Assembly: GCA_947313745.1 (NCBI GenBank)
Contig: CAMZNG010000020.1
Span: 1 to 37,620, forward strand
DNA from: an uncultured Mycoplasmataceae bacterium
GTDB taxonomy: Bacteria; Bacillota_I; Bacilli_A; Mycoplasmatales; Hepatoplasmataceae
Reading direction: 5' to 3'
Length of the DNA stretch: 37,620 nt
Below are positions 17,972 to 27,346 of the stretch, piece after piece (position 1 is the first letter of the stretch; every line of letters begins with the position of its first letter). Made by a program: the position numbers and the translations under genes. The notes beneath the pieces are model-generated. The model saw only the letters and a program-made list of their open reading frames with translations. It searched no databases and was not told where the DNA came from.

Positions 17972-19037
17972 TATTAATCTCCTTGAAAAAGTATTCTCCT
18001 TCTTTCCCTCTTAAAGGTTTTTTATTTCCTAAGTTAAGTTCAAAATCTATGTTGTATTCTTGATATGTTTTTATATCAATAGAAAAAAATAATTTTCCTT
18101 TGTTATCAAGTTCATCCCAAGGCATAACAATTCCTTCCTCATTAAGATAGTTCTCATTTGTTCCGGCAATTACTTTTTTCTTTTTTTCATCATAATAAAA
18201 TTTATCATTTGTTTCATAAAACGATCTGTCGGAACCTTCTTCTTCATTAAGAGTTAAGTTTATTTTTTGTTTATCAATGTATCCATCAAAATACATAGAT
18301 GCAACTATATTTTTTGGAATTGTTCAATTATAATGGTTAAGATCATCATCGTATTCTAATGACATTACATCATTAATTGTTTTAGGATATTTAAATTGAT
18401 TAACAAACATTTTATTAAAAGTTAATGTTTCAAAAATTACCTCATTATTGTTGATTCCTATTGGACTAACTATTTTTTCTGTGTTAGAATTTTCAAAGTT
18501 TATGTCATAATCAATCTTATTACTAGTGTTTAAATTTATAACTTCAGATAAATCGCTTGAAATATTTTTAGAATCTTTAGAGATAAAACGAATATTTGTA
18601 TTTGATAAACTAACATTATCATCAATATCTAGATGATAAACCATATCATCAGTATCATCATTAGACAAAAAATTAAATGTATCTAATAATTCATCATTAA
18701 CAAAGACTTCTATGGTTTCATCTAATTGACAACTGATTTTTTCATAATCATTTTCCCCTTCTTTTTTAAGATAGAAAAACTTATTATCAATTGTGAAATC
18801 TAAAGATAAATATCCCGTAATAAAATTTCTTTTTGCAGAAATAAGATTAAAATCAATTCTATCTTTGTTGAAGGATGGTAATTTATTGTAAGAAAGAGCT
18901 AAATGAGGGTTTTCAGGATCGTATCAATAATAATATGGTTGTGTATCACCATCTATTAAAACACCCTTTCCTTGATAGGTTGTATCTTTATCTACAACAA
19001 TATCTCCAACATTATTTGCTTCATAATAACTAAAAAT
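17964..19037 (-). CDS. 357-residue acidic protein of unknown function, apparent AUU start
   Basis: The frame is open from a TAA at 19062-19064 down to the stop at 17964 and includes in-frame TGA codons at plausible Trp positions (YYYWY and NHYNW). No ATG, GTG or TTG occurs in the first ~120 codons. A perfect Shine-Dalgarno, AAGGAGG (19044-19050), lies 6 nt before ATT at 19035-19037, which I take as the start. The protein is rich in Asp, Asn, Glu and Tyr, looks beta-rich, and has no signal peptide, membrane segment or lipobox. No family is recognised. It lies 46 nt after proS and overlaps the following membrane protein gene by 8 bp. A lost 5' end cannot be excluded. Confidence 0.65.
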
Positions 19038-19065
19038 AATATACCTCCTTATGAAGGTATATTAT
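19035..19065 (-). promoter_or_regulatory. Hairpin enclosing Shine-Dalgarno and AUU start
   Basis: On the minus strand ATAATATACCT (19055-19065) pairs perfectly with AGGTATATTAT (19036-19046) across the 8-nt loop TCATAAGG. The downstream arm contains the last part of AAGGAGG and two bases of the ATT start; the rest of the ribosome site is in the loop. The structure would limit access of ribosomes to the 357-residue gene. It is followed by TTTTT, so a weak terminator after proS is the alternative, but the stem has only two G-C pairs. Confidence 0.5.
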
Positions 19066-19083
19066 CTTTTAAATCTCTTTTTT

Positions 19084-20499
19084 CTAATATGATCTAGCAA
19101 AAATTGCAATTTGGTTTGTAACTTTATTTGATGAAATTGATTTTCCTTCTTTTTTAGATTTTATTAAACATCTTATTGTTGCGCCAGTACTTTCTTTTAT
19201 TTCTTTTTCTTTTTCTAAATCTTCAGTTCAATATGCAACACCATATTTTCCTTTATTTACAATTTCTTTAATTTGTGAAATTGATGTAAATTCTACTTTC
19301 TTCTCTTCTTTAAGTTTCTTTGCATTCTCATAAATCTTATCATCATGTTTTTTTATCAAATCTTTTATTAAAGAATTATTAACTTCATTTGAGTTATATT
19401 GTATTTTTTCTGAAAAATTCCTTATTGAGATTGTAACATTATTATTTTCAATATCTCTTGGACCAATTTCAATTCTTATAGGAGCACCCTTGAGTTCTCA
19501 TTCTTGAGATTTAAAACCAATACCTTTATTTGAATCGTCAATTTTTACCCTAAAATTTAAATCTTTTGATAATTTTTTTGCAAGTTCAAGAACTCTCTTT
19601 TCTTTATCGGAAAACAAAGTCATAATTACAATTTGAACTGGTGCAATTTTAGAAGGTAATATTAATCCCTTGTCATCTGAATGTGTCATAATAACAGCTC
19701 CTATCAACCTTGTTGAAACACCTCATGATGTTTGGAAAGGATTATATTTTTTATTGTCTTTTCCTTGTACCCTTACATTAAATGCCTTTGTAAATTTATC
19801 TCCAAGATAATGTGAAGTTCCAGATTGCAATGCTTGTCCATCTTTTAAAATAGTTTCAATTGTATATGTATTTTTTGCTCCTGCAAACCTTTCATTAATT
19901 GTTTTCTCACCTGTTATAACAGGAATTAATAATGTATTATTAGCAAAATTCTCATATACTTTTAAAATTTCTTTTGAGAAGTTATGTGCCTCTTTTTCTT
20001 GGGTATGTACAGTATGCCCCTCTTGTCAAAAGAACTCTGAATTTCTTAAAAAGGGTCTTGTGTTATTTTCTCATCTCATAATGTTAACTCATTGATTTAA
20101 CTTCATAGGTAATTGTGAGTATGAGTTTAAATTTTCTTCAAAAAATTTTCCAAATAATGTTTCTGATGTTGGTCTAATAACCAATTCTTCATCCAATTTT
20201 TTTTCACCAATTTTTGTTACTGTAAATATTTCTGGCGCAAAACCTTCTATATGTTCTTTTTCCTTTGTAAGAAATGATTTAGGAAGTAGTAATGGGAATT
20301 GAACTTCCTCAACTTCCAATTTATCAAATTCATTATCAAGTATATTCTTTATATTTTTTCATATTGAAAAACCATGAGGTTTTAAAAACATAGTCCCCTT
20401 TACAGGCCCATATGACATTAGTCCCGATTGTAAAACAAGATCTGAATATCATTTTGTGATATCTTCATTAAATGGTGTTATTTTATTTTTTTTATTCAT
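19084..20499 (-). CDS. proS: Prolyl-tRNA synthetase (short, eukaryote/archaeon-like type)
   Basis: The 471-residue class II synthetase charges tRNA-Pro. It starts MNKKNKITPFNEDITKWYSDL and lacks the editing insertion of the long bacterial ProRS. Motifs: GLMSYGPVKGTMFLKPHGF, VQFPLLLPKSFL, IRPTSET (motif 2 region), [22 protein letters not shown], and RLIGAVIMTHSDDKGLILP. The anticodon-binding domain follows and the protein ends in FARSY, typical of this type, which usually ends in a Tyr. Trp residues are mostly TGA, so the apparent frame is cut into pieces. phoU lies 15 nt upstream; the 357-residue unknown gene follows after 46 nt. Confidence 0.94.
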
Positions 20500-20514
20500 A
20501 ATAATTAAATTTTA

Positions 20515-21162
20515 CTATTTTAATTTTCCAGTTGAAATAAATAATGAAGTTTTTGCAATCTCTTTTATTGCATCCCCCACATAATCAAAAGACTTGATTG
20601 CAACTATAAATATTCTTGTTGCTTCATCTTTTTGTTTTGTTGTTAATTTTATTTTTGATAATTCTATTTTATTATTTAATGATTTAAGTTCTTTTCTATA
20701 AAGAATACTTATAGATTCGTCTTCTTGTGATAGGAAGTATGCTTCTTCAGGGCTCTCTGAAGTCATTAACTTATCAATTAATTTTAATCTTTTAATTATT
20801 TTTTCAGATAATTCAACCACTCATTTATTAGAAAGTTTATACTCAACATTTGACTTTAAGTAATTTGCAATATTTGAAGCATAAGTTGATATATCTTTCA
20901 ATGACTTAATCATCATAATATATGAAATATTTCTTCTTAAATCTTTACCTAAAGGAGAGTATGAAAAGTTCTCAATTACAACGTTAAAGCTATCATCAAT
21001 TAAATGAAATATTTCATCCTTTGCAAGAAAGACTTTTGCTAAATTTGTTTCCTTTTTATCTACTGTAAAATCAATCAAAAAAGAATATTGATTTGATAAT
21101 TTACAAATTATTTGTTTTAAATCTGATTTTAATTTTAATGTATGATCTCTAATTACTGGCAT
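20515..21162 (-). CDS. phoU: Phosphate transport regulator PhoU
   Basis: The 215-residue all-helical protein has the two repeated three-helix bundles of PhoU. The first repeat (IRDHTLKLKSDLKQIICKLSNQYS ... NISYIMMIKSLKDISTYASNIA) ends in a Trp encoded by TGA; the second (KIIKRLKLIDKLM ... IVAIKSFDYVGDAIKEIAK) has the E/D-rich metal-binding pattern in degenerate form. PhoU controls the Pst transporter, in other bacteria together with PhoR, which is not seen here. It starts 8 nt after pstB. Identification rests on repeat pattern and operon position as much as on motifs. Confidence 0.88.
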
Positions 21163-21170
21163 AAATACTC

Positions 21171-22472
21171 CTATCCGAATTTCCCTCTAATATAATTATC
21201 TGTTTTTTCTTCTTTTGGTCTTGTAAAGATTTTCTTAGTTGTTGCATATTCAATAAGTTTCCCCTCATAAAAGAATGCAGTCATATCAGATATTCTTGAC
21301 GCTTGTTGCATTGAATGTGTAACCATTATAATTGTATAATCTTTTTTCAGTTCTAAAATTAAATCTTCAACTTTAGATGCTGCTATTGGGTCAAGAGCAG
21401 AGGTAGGTTCGTCCATTAATAATATTTCTGGAGAATTAGCAATTGCCCTTGCAATACATAATCTTTGTTGTTGTCCCCCTGATAAACTAGTTGCAATTAA
21501 TTTTAGATTATCTTTTACTTGTTCATATAAAGCAACTTTTTTTAGTGATTTAACAACTATTTCTTTAAGTGCTGCATTATTTTTAATACCATTTATCCTT
21601 GGACCATAAGCTACATTATTATATATTGACATAGGAAATGGATTTGGTTGTTGAAAAACCATTCCAATTTTAGTTCTAAGTTCAGGTAAAGTTAATTTAT
21701 CTGTTTGGTCATAAATGTTTTTGTTTGTTAAAATATCTATTTCATTATTTAATAATATTTTACCTTTTGCACTAAATGAAGGAATTTCATCATTGATTCT
21801 ATTAAGTGTTTTTAAGAAAGTTGATTTTCCACATCCAGATGGACCAATTATCGAAATGATTTTATTTCTTGGAAAATCCATACTAACATCAAATAATGAT
21901 TGCTTTTCTCCATAAAATATATCAAGGTTTTTGACTGAAAGAATGATTGAATCATCTAATTCTGGAAATAATTCTTTCCATTCCTTTTTAAGTTCTTTAT
22001 ATTCTTTTTTAAAATTAGAAACAATTTCTTTCTTTGAATCAACTCCTTCTCTCATTGAATCAATTTGTTTTTTTAATGCATCAATTTTCTCATCAATTAA
22101 ATCAAATGATGCATTTTTTGCCTTGTTAAGTTTTTTAAGAATTTTTTTATTGTTTTGTTTTTCTTTGTTCAATTTGAACTTAGCAGAATTTATGTTTGAT
22201 TTTTTTAAATCTCTTGTTTTAAATTCTTTTTTCTTATATCTTTCAAGCTTGGATTTTTCCTTATCAATTAATAAATTTGATTTTTCCAGTTTTTGTTCCA
22301 ACTTCAAAATACCTTCTTCACTAGAACGATCTTTCTCTTTTTCAAGTTTCGCTATACTTAATTTTTTTTCTTTTTGAATATAATAAACTTTATTATAGTC
22401 AATCTCTGCATTTGTTAGTTTTTCATCAATAACTTTTCTTTCTTTATTTATTTCTTTTGCTTCTCTTGCCAT
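21171..22472 (-). CDS. pstB: Phosphate ABC transporter ATPase PstB with long coiled-coil extension
   Basis: The 433-residue protein powers phosphate import. The ATPase domain covers about 178-433: LSVKNLDIFYGEKQSL, Walker A GPSGCGKST (210-218), VFQQPNPFPMSIYNNVAYG (Q-loop, PstB signature), LSGGQQQR, Walker B ILLMDEPTSALD and the H-loop VTHSM, all normal for PstB. Residues 1-175 are extra: Lys/Glu-rich heptad-like sequence predicted as coiled coil (for example ILKLEQKLEKSNLLIDKEK). Ordinary PstB proteins are about 250-270 residues. AAGGAAAGG precedes the ATG, and the start is fixed because no internal start has a better site. pstCA ends 2 nt upstream; phoU follows 8 nt downstream. Confidence 0.95.
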   Translation of the reverse strand: MAREAKEINKERKVIDEKLTNAEIDYNKVYYIQKEKKLSIAKLEKEKDRSSEEGILKLEQKLEKSNLLIDKEKSKLERYKKKEFKTRDLKKSNINSAKFKLNKEKQNNKKILKKLNKAKNASFDLIDEKIDALKKQIDSMREGVDSKKEIVSNFKKEYKELKKEWKELFPELDDSIILSVKNLDIFYGEKQSLFDVSMDFPRNKIISIIGPSGCGKSTFLKTLNRINDEIPSFSAKGKILLNNEIDILTNKNIYDQTDKLTLPELRTKIGMVFQQPNPFPMSIYNNVAYGPRINGIKNNAALKEIVVKSLKKVALYEQVKDNLKLIATSLSGGQQQRLCIARAIANSPEILLMDEPTSALDPIAASKVEDLILELKKDYTIIMVTHSMQQASRISDMTAFFYEGKLIEYATTKKIFTRPKEEKTDNYIRGKFG

Positions 22473-22474
22473 AA

Positions 22475-24589
22475 TTAATATTCCTTTCCTTTTATTTTAT
22501 TTCAAAATATTCCAAAAAATATTGTAACAATAAAAATAATCACTCCTATAATAAATATTAACAAAATGCATGTCAACACACCAATTAACATTAATAATAT
22601 TGCTGCTGATGTTCCAAGTATTCCAATTTTATTCTTTCTAGAAATATAATTTGATAATAAAGATAAAGTTAAAATTATTGATATAATTACCAATCCAATT
22701 GCTGAAACTAACGATCATGGTATTTCTTCTAAGAGTGTTAATCTATACATTTCTGTTGCTAATGTTGTTCCTCCAAATTGAGATCATTCAGATAATGAAC
22801 CTCTCGATGCTGTTCCAAATATCATAACCAATGCTGCAGATTCACCAATAATTCTACCCACAGATAAAACTACTCCAGATATTATTTGTGGCATTGCTTC
22901 TGGGAGTGCAATCCTTATAGAGGAAGTTGTCTTTGTTGATCCCAATGCTAGAGAACCTTTAATCATTTCTGATGGAACTGAGTTAATAGCTTCTTGTGTA
23001 GTTTGAACAACAGTTGGCATCACAATTAAAGTAAGTATGATTGCTCCAGCAAGCGGGGCAAAACCAATTAGAGATGCCATTGGTAAAAATAATACTGCTC
23101 CAACCAATCCAAAAATTAATGATGGTATTCCTGCTAATATGTCAACACCAACATTTAATAATTTACTAAATTTTGTATCCTTTAAAAAGGTTGCAAAATA
23201 TATTCCGGTTCCAACACCTAATGGAAATATTAATAATAATGATAAAACAATTAATAATGATGTTCCAAATATAGCTGATCTTAAACCATTTACTTCAACT
23301 CCATCAATTTCTATTGTTCCTAACGAAGTAATATAATTTCAACTAAGAGATTCTGAACCTTGGATAACTAGAAATAAAATTATTGATGCAAGCAAGATTA
23401 CCCCAACAGATGCCATCCCTCAAGTTAAATAACCCAATTTTTTTGACTTCTTCATTTTATCTTCTATATTTGATTTTTTAATTGTTGTTCTATTTATTAT
23501 TAATTGTTTTCTATATTTATTTTTATAATATGTCTCAACTTCATCATCAACAATTTGTCTATTCATTAATTTAATATGTTTGTTTTGAAGTTTATATTCT
23601 ATATTATCAAACCCCAATTCTTCTATTTGGGTTTTTATTTTATTTTGAATCATTATCTTTTTACTTGCTTTTTTTGATTTTACTTCTGGTTTAAGTTTGT
23701 GTTGAATAATTCTTAATGAAGTAAATACAAATAATATTGTGATAATTAATAACATTCCCATTGCAAACATACTTTCCATTTGAATTGATCCAGGGTCCAT
23801 TTCATTATAACCTTTAAGCATTGTTGAGGTTAATAAACGAATATTCTCTAACAAACCAAATGTTGGACCTCCATAAGGGTCAACAGATATCATTGATACC
23901 GCTGTTGCTTCTCCAATAGCTCTTCCAACCCCAAGAATTACTGCAGTTAAAATCCCTGTTGAAGCAGCTCTTAATGTTATATAAAATGAAGTTTGGTTCC
24001 TTGTTGCTCCCAATGCTAAAGATGAGTGTTCAAGTTTTTTGTCAACAGTATTTATTGATGCTGTTATTATTAGTGTAACTGTTGGCATAATCATAAATGC
24101 AAATGTAATAACAATAGTTAGTAATGTTCCTGAATGAGCACCAAATATAGACATAACTAATCAATCTATTACCCTTGAACCAAATGCACCATATACAACC
24201 GAAGGAATCGCAGCAAGAATTGATAATACAACAAAGAAGATTGTTCTAAATGATTTTGGAGCAACTCTTGTTATAAATAAAGCTGTAAGCGTTGAAACAG
24301 GAACAACAATTAATGTTGCAAGGATTGTTGTTCAAATTGTATTTACCACCATAAACCCTGATGCAAATAACGTTGTCCCGTTAAATGTGTCTCCAAAAAT
24401 TAAACCATCAATATTAAATGAACTTTTTATTCCCTTAATAAAGACAAGAGAAATTATTACCAAAGAAAAAAACATTACCATTGATGACAAAATAAGTAAA
24501 GAAGATTTAAAAATATTATCTGTAATATTTTTTCTTTTTTCAACTTCTTTTCTTGAGATGGTACTTTTTTCTTTAATATGGTTAAGCAT
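22475..24589 (-). CDS. pstCA: Fused phosphate ABC transporter permease PstC-PstA
   Basis: The 704-residue membrane protein joins two permease domains. The first half (about 1-295) has GVGRAIGEATAVSM and HSSLALGATRNQTSF, the PstC-type EAA-loop sequences. The second half (about 390-704) repeats them as SVGRIIGESAALVM and GSLALGSTKTTSSI, as in PstA. Between them lies a ~95-residue Lys-rich cytoplasmic linker (PEVKSKKASKKIM ... DKMKKSKKLGYLT). Each half has about six membrane segments, and the C terminus has extra hydrophobic helices. Trp TGA codons split the frame in at least four places. Fused permeases are known in M. genitalium relatives. The start overlaps the pstS stop by 8 bp. Confidence 0.93.
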
Positions 24590-25736
24590 TTATATCACCC
24601 TCTTTAAAGTTTGTAAAAACATCAGAATAATGGAAATATTCATTTTCAGAATAGACCTTATCTAATAACTCGGAAGTTGTATTTAAAACTACATCAGAAT
24701 TTATTTTCTCATTATTATATATTAGCAAAATAGCATCTTTTACAAACGAAGAATATTCACCCATTGATTTATCTTCTCAATTTCAATTAAGCAACTCATT
24801 ATCAGTTGGCTTTCTTGATTGTAATCCAATATATGGTTTTTGTGTTCCTGGTATTTTTTTCTTAAATGCATCTGCAGAACCAAAGTTAGATTTTTCAAAA
24901 ATTACTTCATATCCTCAATCATTCATTTCATTTCTAAACTCTTTTGACAAAATTGATAAGACTGTTCCAGCAGATGATGATCCAACAACCTCTATTTTTA
25001 AATCATTCTTTGAAGATAAATTAACAGAATCGAAATAACCATCCACTAACTCTTTATTGAACTCTAATGATTTATCACTTTCAGATATTTCAGAATCTTC
25101 TTCCAATATATTAAATGCATTTATTGAGTAAATAGTTCATGAATAAAATAAATATGATACCTTTAATTCATCATCATTTATTTCGGATACTTCATTAGTT
25201 GGATCTATATTTTTTTCTCAATCATATTTTAAAATATTTGCCTCAACAGAATTTTTATCAACTCTAAAAAATTCATTAAAATCTCTTGATGCTCCATATT
25301 CTCCACTAGTAATATTTTCTTTTGAAGGAAGAACATTCTCAAAAGAAGAGAAATTAATATTCTTATTTTTTCCTTCTTTCAAAACTGCATTTCCATCTTC
25401 ATCGAAATTAGCAACAGTCCCAAAGGATACATAACCTAAAGAATCCTTATTTGCATTTACATTATTTATCATTGCATCATTTGTACTTACTTCTCTTGCA
25501 TTTAATTTTGAGGGTGAATAACCAATTGGATCTTCACCTAACATCTTTTCAATAAATACTTCTCTTGTTCCTGAAGAAGCATCTCTATTGAATACAATAA
25601 TAGATCCCTTTGGACGATTATTTATTATCAATGGTAAAAAGATAACCAATGATATTGTTATTACTAATAATAATATTGACAACACTTTCACTCATGTGGA
25701 AGAAAGGAATATTTTTCATTTAGAATGCATTTTCAT
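24582..25736 (-). CDS. pstS: Phosphate-binding protein PstS, membrane-anchored, permuted motif order
   Basis: The 384-residue protein should bind phosphate outside the membrane for the PstCAB transporter encoded next. The start at ATG 25736 (MKMHSKWKIFLSSTW) includes two TGA Trp codons. A membrane helix spans about 19-42. There is no cysteine, hence no lipoprotein anchor. The motif RDASSGTREVF (E. coli PstS has it in the second half) comes first, near residue 50. VVGSSSAGTVLSIL and GSADAFKK ... GLQSRKP, which open E. coli PstS, come after about residue 200. The order is thus permuted, as I recall for streptococcal PstS. The last residues (DAILLIYNN ... YSDVFTNF) complete the fold. Several TGA codons interrupt the frame. 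Confidence 0.85.
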
Positions 25737-25763
25737 TTTCACACAATTTATAACATATAAAAA

Positions 25764-27335
25764 TTATTTTATAGTAAAAATTTTTGTATGTTTACTTTTT
25801 GTTTTCATTGTATTTTTAAAGCTATCGATTGCAATGTTGTGATTTCCTAAATCTGTAATTAATTTATTTTCAAAAAGAATGTACTTTGGTTTAAATAACA
25901 TCATTCTAGATAGGTCTCTTCTATCAAGAGAATCACATCTAAGAATAACATCAAAACCTTTTTCTTTAATGATATTAATTTTTTCTTTTAAATATATATC
26001 ATCAAAATAATTGTCTCTGTCTTCTATTAAAATAAGAAAATTATTATTTCTTTTTATATCATCTATTGCTTCAATAATCTCGTTAATCAATGAAGCATTA
26101 AATGAATAGAACGAATACCTTTTTGTGGTTTTTTTTGAATCGTTATTTACATAATTAATGATTTCTTTAATAATCTTACTTTTATTTTGCCAAGGAAAAA
26201 CTAAAACTTTGTTTGCTAGATCACTATCTATATTTAAAAAATACTCATTGAATGAATGCTTATCATCTTCTTGAATTTTTATTTCTAAAAACTCCATTTC
26301 CGATTTTTTATTTTTAAACTTTGATAAAATATCAGTTGATGTATTTGCAATAATTTTTGCTTCTTCAAATACACTTGAATAAATCGTATCGTTATATTTT
26401 CCTTGATACTTTAATTCAGATATTAATTGTAATTTAATTAAATTAAAATTAAGAGATGCTTGTGTTTTTTTATCATCATAAATAGTTGTAACAAAAGATT
26501 TCTTTATGTCTATTTCTTGCTTAAACTCCTTTGTAGGCATTAATAGGTTTCTAACATATATATTAAATTTCTTCAATGAAGATTGATTTTTTGTTGCTGT
26601 TCCAGGTTTGAATGAAGCAAAAATTGAGAAATCTTGTGAAATATAAGGAACTATTCCTTTTGTTTCTAAAATAGACTTAATTTTATTTGATTCAATAATT
26701 CTTGACTTTCTTGCTTTTTGAGTTGGGAGAATTTTATTTTTGTATGAGATCTTAACGATTACCCAACCTTTTGACTTTAGGGCTTTTATGTCTTTGTATA
26801 ATGAATCAAATATTTTTTCATCACTAACTAATGAAACTTCATTTTTAAATATCTTTATTTCTTTATCTTTAGAGGAAATAAATGTTTCTGACATTTCAAA
26901 ATATAAATTATCAATTTTTTCAGGAGATGAATTGGGAAAAAAAGTTGCATAAGATTTCTTCTCCCCTTCTCTTTCAAATGTAAATAAAATGACATCTTTT
27001 AGTATTGCTATTTTATCAAGAATTACTTTTTCACTTCTACCATTAACAATAAGTTTAAATAATTCTCTTAAATCTTTTGAATCAGGAGTAATTGAAATCA
27101 TATAAATAAAATCATCTAATGAATATACTTCATTTTCAAAATTTGTATCTTTTTTTACAGGGTTCATATAAACCAATTTATTTTTTGTATCTATCCTTAT
27201 TTTTGAATAATGATTTGGCTTTATCTTAATGATGCTTTTTGTTTTTTTTTGTATAATATACAACGGTATAAAAAATAAGAAAACAAACACAACTGATAAT
27301 GATAAAAATATAATAATAATTTTAAGTCCGTTCAT
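25764..27335 (-). CDS. Membrane protein of unknown function, possible degenerate EAL domain
   Basis: The 523-residue protein has one N-terminal transmembrane helix (about 4-28) and a large cytoplasmic part. I recognise no firm family. The end of the protein (LILIEDRD at 434-441, KEKGFDVILRCDSLDRRDL at 457-475, FKPKYILFENKLI at 481-493) has the rhythm of the second half of EAL domains (LxxTE, GxxxxxDDFG, PDxxKID). IKSILETKGIVPYISQDFSI near 219-238 recalls their first strand. The catalytic EAL and DDFG residues are not intact, so cyclic-di-GMP cleavage is unlikely. It lies between pcrA (11 nt) and pstS (27 nt) in a dense block. The function is open. Confidence 0.6.
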   Translation of the reverse strand: MNGLKIIIIFLSLSVVFVFLFFIPLYIIQKKTKSIIKIKPNHYSKIRIDTKNKLVYMNPVKKDTNFENEVYSLDDFIYMISITPDSKDLRELFKLIVNGRSEKVILDKIAILKDVILFTFEREGEKKSYATFFPNSSPEKIDNLYFEMSETFISSKDKEIKIFKNEVSLVSDEKIFDSLYKDIKALKSKGWVIVKISYKNKILPTQKARKSRIIESNKIKSILETKGIVPYISQDFSIFASFKPGTATKNQSSLKKFNIYVRNLLMPTKEFKQEIDIKKSFVTTIYDDKKTQASLNFNLIKLQLISELKYQGKYNDTIYSSVFEEAKIIANTSTDILSKFKNKKSEMEFLEIKIQEDDKHSFNEYFLNIDSDLANKVLVFPWQNKSKIIKEIINYVNNDSKKTTKRYSFYSFNASLINEIIEAIDDIKRNNNFLILIEDRDNYFDDIYLKEKINIIKEKGFDVILRCDSLDRRDLSRMMLFKPKYILFENKLITDLGNHNIAIDSFKNTMKTKSKHTKIFTIK

Positions 27336-27346
27336 TTTAATTCTCC

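Noticed and set aside
19036-19065. The hairpin after proS as a simple Rho-independent terminator.
   Set aside because: The stem has only two G-C pairs, encloses a consensus Shine-Dalgarno, and an open frame follows at once; kept as a regulatory structure, with a terminator as the alternative.
24582-25736. PstS as truncated at the N terminus because the usual opening motif is missing there.
   Set aside because: The missing motifs are found later in the protein, so the order is permuted rather than cut.
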